Shown here piece by piece: positions 9,314 to 19,830 of a stretch of 64,000 nt of DNA. The notes under the pieces were generated by a model, which had not been told where the DNA came from, did no database searches, and saw nothing but the letters and a program-made list of their open reading frames with translations. Positions within the stretch are counted from its first letter, which is position 1. The number at the start of each line of letters is the position of its first letter. The stretch comes from Parazoarcus communis SWub3 = DSM 12120 (GTDB lineage Bacteria; Pseudomonadota; Gammaproteobacteria; Burkholderiales; Rhodocyclaceae): contig NZ_QKOE01000004.1 in the NCBI RefSeq assembly GCF_003226565.1, positions 264,751 to 328,750 of the forward strand, given 5' to 3'. Made by a program: the position numbers and the translations under genes.

Positions 9314-10507
9314 TCAGTCGCGCAGTCTCGCGCCCTGGGCAAACCAGGTGGCGATCCGGGCTTTTTCGGTGGGTGTCAGTCCGGTGAGGTTGCCCAGTGG
9401 CATGTAGCCGCTGGCGACCGTCTCGGCGATCTTGGCAGCGTGTTGGCCGATCTGTTCAGGCGTTTCCAGCATCACCCCCTTGGGCGGCTGGGCAAAACCC
9501 TCCCAGGTCGGGGTCGCGGCGTGACAGCCTGTGCAGCGTTCCATCATGATGCCGTTGAGTTCGGCGAAGCTGACCTGCGGGCCGGCGCTGTCGACGGGTT
9601 TCGGTGCCATCAGCACGATCAGCGCAGCAATCAGCGCCGCTCCGGCAGCGGGTAGCCACCACTTCACCTGGCCGCGATGGCGCAGCACGAAGAACTGCCG
9701 TATCAGCACCCCGGCCAGCATCAGCACCACCAGCACCAGCCAGCCATTCGGGTGCGAGTAGGTCATCGGGTAATGGTTGCTGATCATGATGAACAGCACG
9801 GGCAGGGTGAAGTAGGTGTTGTGTACCGAACGCTGCTTGCCGATCTGACCCGGGCGCGGATCCACTGGCTGGCCACTGCGGATCTGCTCCACCATGCGTT
9901 TCTGTCCGGGAATGATGTGGATGAACACATTGGCCACCATCATCGTGCCCAGCATGGCGCCGACGTGGATGTAAGCTCCACGGGCAGAGAATACCTGGTG
10001 CAGGACCCAGTCACAGACCACCACGAAGATGAAGATGAGTGCGGCAAGCAGGTTGTCGCGGCCCATCAGGGTGCGGCACAGCAGGTCATAGACCAACCAG
10101 CCCGCGATCAGGAAGGCGACCGAAATACCGATGGCCGCGCTGGGCGCCAGATCCATGACCTGACGGTCGATCAGGTAGCTCGATGCCCCGACCCAGTAGA
10201 TCACGGCCAGCAGGGCCATGCCCGATAACCAGGTGCTGTAGGCCTCCCATTTGGACCAGTGCAGGTCGTGTGACAAGGGCTCGCCCTTGGGGCCGGTGAG
10301 GAATTTCTGGCTGCAGTAGAAACCGCCGCCGTGCACCGCCCACAACTCACCGAATACCCCACGCTTTTCGTCCTCGGCCTTCTTTGGGGGCTTCAGCGAA
10401 GTGTCGAGCATCACAAAGTAGAACGAGGCACCGATCCAGGCGATGCCGGTAATCAGATGCACCCAGCGCAGCAGCAGGTTTGCCCAGTCGAGGAGGTAAG
10501 CTTCCAT
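9314..10507 (-). CDS. puuD: Urate hydroxylase PuuD, membrane protein with C-terminal cytochrome c domain
   Basis: Oxidises urate to 5-hydroxyisourate in the inner membrane and passes electrons to the respiratory chain instead of making H2O2. 397 residues: residues 1-300 hold about eight or nine membrane segments (LLRWVHLITGIAWIGASFYFVMLD opens the first), and the C-terminal 90 residues form a c-type cytochrome with one CTGCH heme site at Cys325-Cys328-His329. The distal axial ligand may be Met in the GYMPLGNLTGLT loop near the end. It lies 17 bp after uraH. Expression needs cytochrome c maturation, consistent with the cbb3 genes 9 kb away. Confidence 0.93.
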   Translation of the reverse strand: MEAYLLDWANLLLRWVHLITGIAWIGASFYFVMLDTSLKPPKKAEDEKRGVFGELWAVHGGGFYCSQKFLTGPKGEPLSHDLHWSKWEAYSTWLSGMALLAVIYWVGASSYLIDRQVMDLAPSAAIGISVAFLIAGWLVYDLLCRTLMGRDNLLAALIFIFVVVCDWVLHQVFSARGAYIHVGAMLGTMMVANVFIHIIPGQKRMVEQIRSGQPVDPRPGQIGKQRSVHNTYFTLPVLFIMISNHYPMTYSHPNGWLVLVVLMLAGVLIRQFFVLRHRGQVKWWLPAAGAALIAALIVLMAPKPVDSAGPQVSFAELNGIMMERCTGCHAATPTWEGFAQPPKGVMLETPEQIGQHAAKIAETVASGYMPLGNLTGLTPTEKARIATWFAQGARLRD

Positions 10508-10524
10508 GGTTGTCCCGTGTTCCG

Positions 10525-10875
10525 TCAGCTACCGCGGTAGGTGGAGTAGCTCCATGGCGACACCAGCAGGGGTACGTGATAGTGCGCGTGTGCGTCGGCG
10601 ATGCCGAAGCGCAGCACGACTTCGTCGACGAACAGCGGATCCGGCAGTGATCCGCCAAGCCGCCTGAAGTAGTCGCCCGCCGAGAACACGAGTTCGTAGA
10701 CGCCGGTGGTGAAGGCGTCGCCATCGAGCAAGGGCGCGTCGCAGCGGCCGTCATGGTTGGTGACCGCGCGCAGCACCTCCTGGCGACCGCCGTCCACCCG
10801 GAACAGGGTTACGGTGATCCCGGCGCCAGGGCAGCCGTTGGCGGTGTCGAGTACGTGAGTGGTCAGCCGTCCCAT
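10525..10875 (-). CDS. uraH: 5-hydroxyisourate hydrolase (transthyretin-like)
   Basis: Hydrolyses 5-hydroxyisourate to OHCU. 116 residues. The N-terminal RLTTHVLDTANGCPG, the central TNHDGRCDAPL with catalytic Arg region, and the C-terminal YHVPLLVSPWSYSTYRGS match the family, including the terminal Y-R-G-S tetrad that separates HIU hydrolases from transthyretin. It is the first gene of the purine operon and has a good ribosome site (AGGAGA, 5 bases before ATG). Confidence 0.95.
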   Translation of the reverse strand: MGRLTTHVLDTANGCPGAGITVTLFRVDGGRQEVLRAVTNHDGRCDAPLLDGDAFTTGVYELVFSAGDYFRRLGGSLPDPLFVDEVVLRFGIADAHAHYHVPLLVSPWSYSTYRGS

Positions 10876-10959
10876 GAGTTCTCCTGTTGCAGTGCGGCAA
10901 TCTTGTCTGACAGAAGTTTAAGACTGCGGCGACGCTTTGGGCACGCCGTATCCGAATAA

Positions 10960-10975
10960 GCGGTATCTGTACCGC
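10960..10975. promoter_or_regulatory. Perfect inverted repeat upstream of the urate operon
   Basis: GCGGTA-TCTG-TACCGC is a perfect 6+4+6 inverted repeat 85 bp upstream of the uraH start and about 94 bp before tRNA-Thr. It is a candidate operator for a purine-responsive regulator (for example a GntR or MarR-type protein). No such regulator gene lies next to it. Confidence 0.35.
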
Positions 10976-11028
10976 CATATGTCGGTCTCAAATTGCGGTG
11001 CGCTGTCGAGATTGGTGTGATCAGGCGC

Positions 11029-11057
11029 TTGAATGCTGCGCTAGGCTGTTGTATATT
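11029..11057 (+). promoter_or_regulatory. Sigma-70 promoter of tRNA-Thr
   Basis: TTGAAT at 11029-11034 and TATATT at 11052-11057 are separated by exactly 17 bp. Predicted transcription start about 11064, 5 bp before the mature tRNA end. Confidence 0.75.
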
Positions 11058-11068
11058 CCGCGCTCTTC

Positions 11069-11144
<76 letters not shown>

Positions 11145-11151
11145 GCTTCAG

Positions 11152-11189
11152 GCACTCAGGCCAGTCCATTGACTGGCCTGAGTGCTTTC
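11152..11189 (+). terminator. Intrinsic terminator after tRNA-Thr
   Basis: A 15-bp perfect stem (11152-11166 with 11171-11185) with the 4-nt loop CATT, followed by TTTCT. It starts 8 nt after the tRNA CCA end. Because it occupies the 5' end of the longest possible MFS reading frame, it also argues that translation of that gene begins further downstream. Confidence 0.85.
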
Positions 11190-11309
11190 TGCATTCCCTC
11201 TTGCATTCTGCAAGTCGTCTGTCCGCTGAAGCGGGCGGCCGGTTGGGGATCGTTCATTCTGCACCCGGATATCCTGACGACAGCCGTGGTGCCCTGCAGC
11301 GGGTGGCTC

Positions 11310-12593
11310 TTGAGTGTTTCCAGCGATTCCTCCGGTGATGAAGGCCGGCAGTGGCCCGGGCCGCTGCGGGCCCTGGCGCATCGTAACTTTCGCTATTACT
11401 TCTTCGGTCAAGCGATCTCGGTGCTCGGCTCCTGGGTGCAGCAGGTGGCGCTGTCCTGGCTCATCTACCGCTTGACCGGTTCGGTCGCGCTGCTGGGCAT
11501 TACCGCGTTTGCCTCCTTGCTGCCGATCCTGATCATCGGTCCGCTTGCCGGAGCCTGGATCGACCGCCACGACAAGCGCATCCTGCTGATCATCGTGCAG
11601 GGCCTGCTCGGCCTGCAGGCAGCCACACTGTCGATCCTGACCGCGATGGATGCCATCGGCCCTCAGCTGATCGTGGCCATGGCAGTTCTGCTCGGGGTGC
11701 TGACCGCGTTCGATACCCCATTGCGGCAGGCGCAGATCGGCAGTTTCGTCGGCCGTCGTGAGGATCTGCCCAACGCGCTCGCGCTCAACGCCATGGTGTT
11801 CAATGCCGGGCGCTTTCTTGGCCCGCCGTTGGCGGGGCTGCTGTTGGGGCTGACTTCAGAGTCGATCTGTTTTGCGATCAATGCCTTGTCCTTTGGCGCA
11901 CTGGCGTTCGGCGTGGCACGCATCCGGGTGACACCCGCGCCGCGTGCAGCGGGGTCGATGGGCAAGGTGTTCTCCGAAGGGCTGCGTTACGTCACCACCG
12001 AATATCCGATCAAGATGTTGATCTTCATCCTTGCCACGGTGAATATCACGGCGTCGAGCTACGCCGTGCTGCTACCGGTCTTTGCCAAGGATGTCTTTGC
12101 CGGTGATGCCCGCATGCTGGGCTGGCTGTGGGGCGCCGCAGGGGCAGGGGCGTTTCTCGGCACGGTGTTTCTGGCCACGCGGCAGCGCCTCCCGGGGCTG
12201 ATCAAGGTGGTCATCGGCGGCGCAGGTCTCAGCGCGGTGGGGCTGCTGGTGTTTGCCTACAACGTCATGCTGGTGCCGGCCCTGCTGGCGATGGCGGCGG
12301 TGGGCTTTGGTATCTCGGTCTGCAATGTGGCGGTGAACATGCTGCTGCAGAGCATGGCGCCCGACCATTTGCGTGGCCGGGTCGTGTCCTTCTTCAGCTC
12401 CACCCGTTTCGGCTTCGATGCCATTGGAGGCTTGCTGGCAGGTTTGCTGGCAGCGCGTATCGGTGTTCAGGCGGCGATGCTGGTGGAAGGCCTCGTGCTG
12501 GCAGCCTTCTTTGTTTGGGCCTTGCGGCTGGTGGGCCGCCTGCGTGCAGAGGTGGTCAGACGGTCGGATCGCGCAAGTCCGGCAGATTCCTAG
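11310..12593 (+). CDS. MFS transporter, EntS-like (MFS_3) family
   Basis: About 427 residues with 12 predicted membrane segments. The first conserved block is LRALAHRNFRYYFFGQ followed by GSWVQQVALSWLIYRLTGS, typical of the enterobactin-exporter/DHA3-like group, and AGAWIDRHDKR is the loop 2-3 MFS motif. The start is uncertain: an ATG at 11169 lies inside the tRNA terminator hairpin and is rejected. TTG at 11310 (weak GGGTGG 5' of it) or tandem GTG codons at 11286/11289 are better. The substrate is unknown; siderophore or drug export is typical of the family. A strong terminator follows at 12602. Confidence 0.8.
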   Translation: MSVSSDSSGDEGRQWPGPLRALAHRNFRYYFFGQAISVLGSWVQQVALSWLIYRLTGSVALLGITAFASLLPILIIGPLAGAWIDRHDKRILLIIVQGLLGLQAATLSILTAMDAIGPQLIVAMAVLLGVLTAFDTPLRQAQIGSFVGRREDLPNALALNAMVFNAGRFLGPPLAGLLLGLTSESICFAINALSFGALAFGVARIRVTPAPRAAGSMGKVFSEGLRYVTTEYPIKMLIFILATVNITASSYAVLLPVFAKDVFAGDARMLGWLWGAAGAGAFLGTVFLATRQRLPGLIKVVIGGAGLSAVGLLVFAYNVMLVPALLAMAAVGFGISVCNVAVNMLLQSMAPDHLRGRVVSFFSSTRFGFDAIGGLLAGLLAARIGVQAAMLVEGLVLAAFFVWALRLVGRLRAEVVRRSDRASPADS

Positions 12594-12601
12594 TCCGGTC
12601 G

Positions 12602-12627
12602 GGCCTCACCCCTCGCGGGGTGAGGCC
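12602..12627. terminator. Hairpin between convergent MFS and fghA genes
   Basis: GGCCTCACCCC and its exact complement enclose the loop TCGC: an 11-bp stem 8 bp after the MFS stop and 8 bp before the fghA stop. It probably serves both strands. Confidence 0.65.
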
Positions 12628-12634
12628 GATGCGC

Positions 12635-13483
12635 TCAGTCCAGCAGTGCGGCGGCATGGTGCCGCAGGTGGTCGTCGATGAAACTGGCAATGAAGTAATA
12701 GCTGTGGTCGTAGCCGGCCTGCATGCGCAGGTTCAGCGGGTGACCGGCCGCGGTACAGGCAATCTGCAAGGCTTCGGGCTTGAGTTGCGCTTTCAGGAAG
12801 CTGTCGGCCTCGCCCTGATCAACCAGTAGCGGCAGGCGCTCGCTGGCCTCTGAGATCAGACGGGTGGCATCCCATGCCGCCCAGCAGCTTTCGTCCTCGC
12901 CCAGATAGCGCGAAAACGCCTTCTGACCCCAGGGGCAGTCCATCGGGTGACTGATTGGTGCAAAAGCCGAGACTGCCCGATAACGGCCTGGGTTGCGCAG
13001 CGCGCACACCAGGGCGCCATGACCCCCCATCGAGTGGCCGCTGATGCTGCGTCGGTTGTTCAGCGGCAGCTGGGCTTCAAGCAGCGCTGGCAGCTCATGC
13101 ACCACATAGTCGTGCATGCGATAGTGACGGCTGTAGGGGGGCAGGGTGGCGTTCAGGTAGAAACCCGCGCCGTGGCCAAAGTCCCAGGCACCCTCCGGGT
13201 CTCCCGGAACATCTTCACCGCGGGGGCTGGTGTCCGGGGCGACCAGTGCGATGCCCAACTCAGCGGCCAGGCGCTGAGCGCCGGCTTTCTGCATGAAGTT
13301 TTCGTCGGTGCAGGTCAGTCCGGACAGCCAGTACAGCGCGGGCACCGTCCGGGTTTCGGCCTGTGGCGGCAGATACACCGCGAACACCATGTCGCAGTCC
13401 AGCGTGGCAGAGCGATGGCGGTAGCGTGTCAGCCAACCGCCGTGGCAGCGGTTGGAGCTGATCTGTTCAAGGTGCACGCTCAT
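12635..13483 (-). CDS. fghA: S-formylglutathione hydrolase
   Basis: Hydrolyses S-formylglutathione to formate and glutathione, the second step of glutathione-dependent formaldehyde oxidation. 282 residues, esterase D/alpha-beta hydrolase fold. The nucleophile elbow is SGHSMGGHGA; the catalytic Asp lies in LLVDQGEAD and the His in GYDHSYYFIASFI. The DMVFAVYLPP and LSGLTCTDENFMQKAGAQR blocks are family signatures. The ATG at 13483 begins 2 bp after the stop of frmA, so the two are co-translated; the open frame extending upstream runs inside frmA and is ignored. Confidence 0.95.
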   Translation of the reverse strand: MSVHLEQISSNRCHGGWLTRYRHRSATLDCDMVFAVYLPPQAETRTVPALYWLSGLTCTDENFMQKAGAQRLAAELGIALVAPDTSPRGEDVPGDPEGAWDFGHGAGFYLNATLPPYSRHYRMHDYVVHELPALLEAQLPLNNRRSISGHSMGGHGALVCALRNPGRYRAVSAFAPISHPMDCPWGQKAFSRYLGEDESCWAAWDATRLISEASERLPLLVDQGEADSFLKAQLKPEALQIACTAAGHPLNLRMQAGYDHSYYFIASFIDDHLRHHAAALLD

Positions 13484-13485
13484 GA

Positions 13486-15667
<2,182 letters not shown>

Positions 15668-15671
<4 letters not shown>

Positions 15672-15696
15672 CGTTTACGTTAACGATAACTATGTT
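15668..15696 (+). promoter_or_regulatory. Promoter and palindromic operator before the acyl-CoA dehydrogenase-type SDR gene
   Basis: TTGACG at 15668-15673 and TATGTT at 15691-15696 have 17-bp spacing. Between them lie ACGTTTACG and the 8-bp palindrome CGTTAACG (15678-15685). This arrangement resembles sites of MerR-family LiuR regulators of branched-chain acyl-CoA catabolism, recalled from memory and not verified. It fits the downstream gene. Confidence 0.4.
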
Positions 15697-15741
15697 TCGT
15701 GCTGTTCATCCGGCATGTGCCGATATCCAGAGGAAACAACG

Positions 15742-16509
15742 ATGCAGATCGAGAACAGCGTATTCGTGGTCACGGGGGGAGGTTCGGGTCTGGGGGCTGC
15801 AAGCGCCCGGATGCTGGTGCAGGCAGGGGCCAAGGTGGTGCTTGCCGATGTCAATCAGCAAGCGGGTGAGGCGATGGTCCAGGAACTGGGGGCCGCAGCT
15901 GCGTTCGTGCTGACTGATGTGACCGACGAGACCAGTGCCAAGGCTGCGATCGACAAGGCGGTGACCGCATTTGGTGGTCTGCATGGGCTGATCAACTGTG
16001 CCGGCGTCGCACCGGCCGAGAAAGTCGTGGGGCGGGAGGCCCCGCACCGACTGGAATCCTTTGCCCGCACCATCAACATCAATCTGGTGGGCAGTTTCAA
16101 CATGATGCGCCTGGCCGCCGAGGTCATGAGCAAGGCCAGCCCCAACGAGGCCGGCGAGCGGGGCGTCATCGTCAGCACGGCATCGGTGGCCGCCTTTGAT
16201 GGTCAGGTCGGACAGGCAGGCTATGCGGCATCCAAGGCTGGCATCGTTGGCCTGACCCTGCCGGTTGCGCGCGAGTTGTCGCGTTTTGGCATCCGTGTGA
16301 TGACGATTGCCCCGGGCATCATGGAAACGCCGATGCTGATGGGTATGCCGCAAGAGGTGCAGGACTCGTTGGGCAAGATGGTGCCGTTCCCCTCGCGCCT
16401 GGGCAAACCGGCCGAGTTTGCCGGGCTGGTACGTCACATCATCGAGAACAGCTATCTCAATGGCGAGGTGATCCGCCTCGATGGCGCCATTCGCATGGCC
16501 GCCAAATAA
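15742..16509 (+). CDS. 3-hydroxyacyl-CoA dehydrogenase, SDR type (HSD17B10-like)
   Basis: 255 residues, classical short-chain dehydrogenase. NAD-binding [14 protein letters not shown] at residues 12-25, [10 protein letters not shown], and the catalytic Ser...YAASKAG (Tyr-x-x-x-Lys). The insertion after the NAG motif ([19 protein letters not shown]) and the end [13 protein letters not shown] match type 2 3-hydroxyacyl-CoA / 2-methyl-3-hydroxybutyryl-CoA dehydrogenases of beta-oxidation and isoleucine degradation. The start at 15742 has AGAGGAAA 5 to 12 bases upstream. It is a single gene downstream of a LysR gene; the substrate is inferred from family resemblance. Confidence 0.85.
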   Translation: MQIENSVFVVTGGGSGLGAASARMLVQAGAKVVLADVNQQAGEAMVQELGAAAAFVLTDVTDETSAKAAIDKAVTAFGGLHGLINCAGVAPAEKVVGREAPHRLESFARTININLVGSFNMMRLAAEVMSKASPNEAGERGVIVSTASVAAFDGQVGQAGYAASKAGIVGLTLPVARELSRFGIRVMTIAPGIMETPMLMGMPQEVQDSLGKMVPFPSRLGKPAEFAGLVRHIIENSYLNGEVIRLDGAIRMAAK

Positions 16510-16750
16510 GTCGGACTGGCTGCAAGTTTGCCCCTGGGAGGCGGTCGGATTCAAGGTTGATCTACTGCGGCGGTGGGATGAATCGTCCCTGTTCGTCCGC
16601 TTTCCCACTCGGCGCGTTGTGGTTGCTCAAGTCCGACAGCCGCTTTGTCTGATCTGGCGCATTGGTCGCTTGGGGCAAATGTGCTAAAAGGGCGCTTCAC
16701 TTTTGTGCCCTGCGGGAAACCACGCCCGACGGCTGGTGTCTCGCATCTTC

Positions 16751-19234
16751 ATGAATACAGAAACCGTTTCCTACAGCGCGGTCGAGGAAGACCGCGACTG
16801 CTATCACTGCGGCTTGCCGATTCCGCCCGAGACCCGTCATTACGTCCGCATCGACGGACGCGATCGGCGCATGTGCTGCATCGGTTGTGAGGCGGTCGCA
16901 CAGTCCATCGTCGACAATGGCCTGATCGACTATTACCGCCACCGTGATGCCATGCCCGAGACGCGTCGTGAGGCGATGCCGCTCGAGCTGCAGGAACTTG
17001 GTCTGTTCGATCATCCCGATTTCCAGAAGAGTTTCGTGCGCCCGGTGGGTGAGCACGAGCGTGAGGCCTCGCTGATCCTCGAAGGCATCACTTGTGCGGC
17101 CTGCGTGTGGCTCAACGAGCAGCATGTAGCCCGTCAGGACGGCGTGTCGGCGGTCGAGATCAACTACGCCACCCGACGGGCGCGGGTGCGCTGGGACGAA
17201 CGCAAGATCAGGCTCTCGGACATCCTGGCTGCAGTGCAGGCAATTGGTTACCGCGCCTATCCTTACGATGCCGAACGGTCAGAGCAGATCGCGCACAAGG
17301 AGCGGCGCTCGATGCTGTGGCGGGTGTTCGTCGCAGGCTTTGGCATGATGCAGGTGATGATGTATGCCTTCCCGGTCTATGTTGCCGGCGAGGGCGACAT
17401 GAGCGCCGAGATGGAACTCTTGATGCGCTGGGCCAGCCTGCTGCTGACCCTGCCGGTGGTGCTGTATTCGGCGGCGCCGTTCTTTCAGCGCGCGGTGCGT
17501 GACATCCGCCTGCGCCGGCTGGGCATGGATGTGCCGGTGGCGCTGGGGGTGGGCAGCGCCTTTCTTGCCAGTTTGTGGGCGACCTTGACTCACGGGCCCG
17601 AGGTCTATTTCGACTCGGTGACGATGTTCGTGTTCTTCTTGCTGGGCGGGCGCTATCTCGAGATGCTGGCGCGACAGAAAGCGGTTCGCGGCGTCGAGGA
17701 GCTCGGCAAGGTCCTGCCTGCCTTTGCTGACCGGCTTCCGGCCTGGCCAGATCAGACCAGCGAGCGCGTGCCAGTGTCGCAACTGTTGCCCGGTGACCGG
17801 GTGCGGGTGCGCCCGGGTGAGGTCGTTCCGGCCGACGGTGTGGTGATCGAAGGCCAGGGCGAAACCAATGAATCCTTGCTCACCGGAGAGAGCCGGCCGG
17901 TGAGCAAGCGGATTGGCGATGTGCTGACCGGCGGCAGCATCAATATTTCCAGCCCCCTGATATTGCGGGTCGATCAGGTGGGCGATTCCACCCGCCTTGC
18001 CGCCATCCGTCGCCTGATGGACCGGGCCGCGACCGAAAAGCCCCGCATCGCGGCGCAGTCGGATCGCGTTGCGGTGATCTTCATCGTGACCCTGCTGGTG
18101 CTGGCGACGGCGACGGGTTTGGCGTGGTACTTCATTGATCCGCAGCGCGCGCTATGGGTGTTCGTTTCCGTGCTCGTGGTTGCCTGCCCGTGCGCCTTGT
18201 CGCTGGCCACGCCCACTGCCTTGACGGTGGCAACCGATGCGCTGGCGCGCATGGGGGTGCTGGTAACCCGTGGTCATGCAATCGAAACCTTGTCCAATGC
18301 CAACCATTTTGTTTTCGACAAGACCGGTACGCTGACCTATGGGCGAATGACACTGGAAGAAGTCGTGCCACTGGCGGGCTACGACGAGACGCGTGTGCGC
18401 GCGTTGGGCGCTGCGCTGGAGCAGGGCTCGGAGCATCCGGTTGCCGCAGGCCTGAGAGGGGCCGCAGGCGATGCCGTCCTGCCGCCAGTTGGTGACCTTG
18501 CCGCGGTGACCGGGCAGGGGGTTTCCGGTTGTGTCGAGGGTCAGCAGATGTGGATTGGTCGTCCCGACTTCGTTGCAGAAGCCATCGGTCGGGACTGTCC
18601 TGCCGAACTGGCGTCGCTTGAGGTGCGAGGGGGGACGGTTGTTGCGCTTGGCGCCCGCGAGGGATGGATTGGGCTGTTCCGCCTTGCCGATGTGCCGCGC
18701 GCCGAAGCTGCAGTGCTGACTGCGAGACTGAGTGCGAGTGCCATCCCGATGTCGGTGCTGTCCGGCGATGCGCCACAGGTCGTCGGGCGTGTCGCGGGTC
18801 AGCTGGGGATTGTCGATGCGCATGGCGGCATGACGCCGCAGGGCAAGCAGGCCTACATTGCCGGTTTGCAAGGCCGGCCGGGTGCGGTGGTGGCCATGGT
18901 GGGTGACGGTGTCAATGATGCGCCGGTTCTGGCGCAGGCGCATGTGTCGGTCGCAATGGGCGGCGGTACGGACCTGGCGCGAAATCAGGCCGACATCGTG
19001 CTGTTGAGCGAAAATCTTGCCGGGTTGGGGCAGGCGGTGGATCTGGCGCGCCGTACGGTGCGCATCATTCGTCAGAACCTGTGGTGGTCGTTTGCCTACA
19101 ACTTTACCTCCGTGCCGCTGGCAATGCTCGGCCTGGTGACGCCGTGGATGGCCGGCATCGGCATGGCCGGAAGTTCCTTGCTCGTCGTACTCAATGCAAT
19201 GCGGCTGCAGCGCGTGCCGCGAGAAGGCAAGTAA
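16751..19234 (+). CDS. ccoI: Copper-translocating P-type ATPase of cbb3 oxidase assembly (CcoI/FixI)
   Basis: Exports Cu(I) across the inner membrane for insertion into the CuB site of cbb3 oxidase. 827 residues. The N-terminus has two Cys pairs (C17-x2-C20 and MCCIGC) in a FixI-specific metal domain, then an HMA domain with GITCAAC at Cys115/Cys118. Eight membrane segments are expected; the transport motif CPC is at residues 479-481, the phosphorylated Asp523 lies in DKTGT, the HP motif in GSEHPVA and the hinge in GDGVNDAP. The start at 16751 (MNTETV) is preferred to a GTG 48 bases earlier because it begins just before the conserved Cys domain. ccoS begins immediately after its stop codon. 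Confidence 0.95.
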   Translation: MNTETVSYSAVEEDRDCYHCGLPIPPETRHYVRIDGRDRRMCCIGCEAVAQSIVDNGLIDYYRHRDAMPETRREAMPLELQELGLFDHPDFQKSFVRPVGEHEREASLILEGITCAACVWLNEQHVARQDGVSAVEINYATRRARVRWDERKIRLSDILAAVQAIGYRAYPYDAERSEQIAHKERRSMLWRVFVAGFGMMQVMMYAFPVYVAGEGDMSAEMELLMRWASLLLTLPVVLYSAAPFFQRAVRDIRLRRLGMDVPVALGVGSAFLASLWATLTHGPEVYFDSVTMFVFFLLGGRYLEMLARQKAVRGVEELGKVLPAFADRLPAWPDQTSERVPVSQLLPGDRVRVRPGEVVPADGVVIEGQGETNESLLTGESRPVSKRIGDVLTGGSINISSPLILRVDQVGDSTRLAAIRRLMDRAATEKPRIAAQSDRVAVIFIVTLLVLATATGLAWYFIDPQRALWVFVSVLVVACPCALSLATPTALTVATDALARMGVLVTRGHAIETLSNANHFVFDKTGTLTYGRMTLEEVVPLAGYDETRVRALGAALEQGSEHPVAAGLRGAAGDAVLPPVGDLAAVTGQGVSGCVEGQQMWIGRPDFVAEAIGRDCPAELASLEVRGGTVVALGAREGWIGLFRLADVPRAEAAVLTARLSASAIPMSVLSGDAPQVVGRVAGQLGIVDAHGGMTPQGKQAYIAGLQGRPGAVVAMVGDGVNDAPVLAQAHVSVAMGGGTDLARNQADIVLLSENLAGLGQAVDLARRTVRIIRQNLWWSFAYNFTSVPLAMLGLVTPWMAGIGMAGSSLLVVLNAMRLQRVPREGK

Positions 19235-19444
19235 ATGGAAAGCCTGTACCTGTTGATCCCTTTGTCGGTCGTGCTGGTATTCATCATCGGCGTGCTGTTC
19301 TGGTGGTCCTTGCGCAACGGTCAGTATGACGACATGGAGGGGCCCGCCTATCGCCTGCTGCTCGACGACAAGGAAGAGTTGCCCCCATCCGAGCCCGAGA
19401 AGACGACTGCCCGCCCGGTCGATGACGGCAAAGGAGCGTCCTGA
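19235..19444 (+). CDS. ccoS: cbb3-type cytochrome oxidase assembly protein CcoS
   Basis: 69 residues. A single membrane segment (LYLLIPLSVVLVFIIGVLF) followed by WSLRNGQYDDMEGPAYRLLLDD, the CcoS signature. Required in related bacteria for cofactor insertion into CcoN. The ATG directly abuts the ccoI stop codon, so the two are translationally linked. Confidence 0.94.
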   Translation: MESLYLLIPLSVVLVFIIGVLFWWSLRNGQYDDMEGPAYRLLLDDKEELPPSEPEKTTARPVDDGKGAS

Positions 19445-19463
19445 GCGACAACTGCATGCTTGT

Positions 19464-19505
19464 TTGATCTAGGTCAAGTCGATGACTGCTGACAATAGAC
19501 ATACT
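19464..19505 (+). promoter_or_regulatory. FNR-type box and -10 upstream of a candidate small RNA
   Basis: TTGAT-CTAG-GTCAA (19464-19477) matches the FNR/ANR consensus. CATACT at 19500-19505 is a 4/6 -10 with 22 bp between box and hexamer, the geometry of class II FNR-activated promoters (box centred about -41.5). Predicted start about 19512. No gene start follows until ccoN, after a terminator. Confidence 0.65.
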
Positions 19506-19511
19506 TCGCAC

Positions 19512-19614
19512 ATGGTTTTTGAGGTTGCTGCACAAGGGATTGTGCAGCAGGCTGCAAGGAATTTTTGTCTCTCTGTTGGGGTTGGGGGTGCGTTCGATAC
19601 GCACCCTTTTTTTT
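19512..19614 (+). ncRNA. Candidate FNR-activated small RNA between ccoS and ccoN
   Basis: About 103 nt from the predicted start to the end of a U8 tract. It contains a perfect 9-bp hairpin (GCTGCACAA at 19527-19535, loop GGGA, complement at 19540-19548), an unpaired pyrimidine-rich stretch around 19561-19580, and a terminator hairpin at 19586-19606. The ATG at 19512 opens a frame that runs through the terminator and has no ribosome site, so a peptide is unlikely. Promoter, internal stem-loop and Rho-independent end together are the architecture of Hfq-type sRNAs such as enterobacterial FnrS. It is a prediction, with no homology evidence available here. Confidence 0.55.
19586..19614 (+). terminator. 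Rho-independent terminator of the candidate small RNA
   Basis: GGGTGCGT (19586-19593), loop TCGAT, ACGCACCC (19599-19606), then eight T. It also separates ccoIS transcription from ccoNOQP. Confidence 0.9.
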
Positions 19615-19714
19615 CGTCCTGCACCGTGGCGGTGCCGCAGGATGGCTCAATGACCGGAAATGCCCTGTTCCAGTGCCGGCGAGCTTTCCCCGGGTCTTGC
19701 GGTGCAATACAATG

Positions 19715-19755
19715 TTGATCTGTGTCAAATTGTGGATCCGGTCAGCAGGTATCCT
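19715..19755 (+). promoter_or_regulatory. FNR-dependent promoter of ccoNOQP
   Basis: TTGAT-CTGT-GTCAA (19715-19728) with TATCCT (19750-19755) as -10, 21 bp between them; predicted start about 19762, giving a leader of roughly 70 nt. The geometry is class II FNR. cbb3 operons are established FNR/ANR targets, so this is the expected oxygen control. Confidence 0.8.
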
Positions 19756-19830
19756 TGCCGCGCAAGATGGCTGGGATGTTTCCCTCGCGATCGGCTGTAC
19801 CCAGGGGTTTTTAACTAAGAGGTGACTCAC

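Noticed and set aside
11169..11309. N-terminal extension of the MFS transporter to ATG 11169
   Set aside because: The ATG lies within the tRNA-Thr terminator hairpin and the extra residues are not transporter-like.
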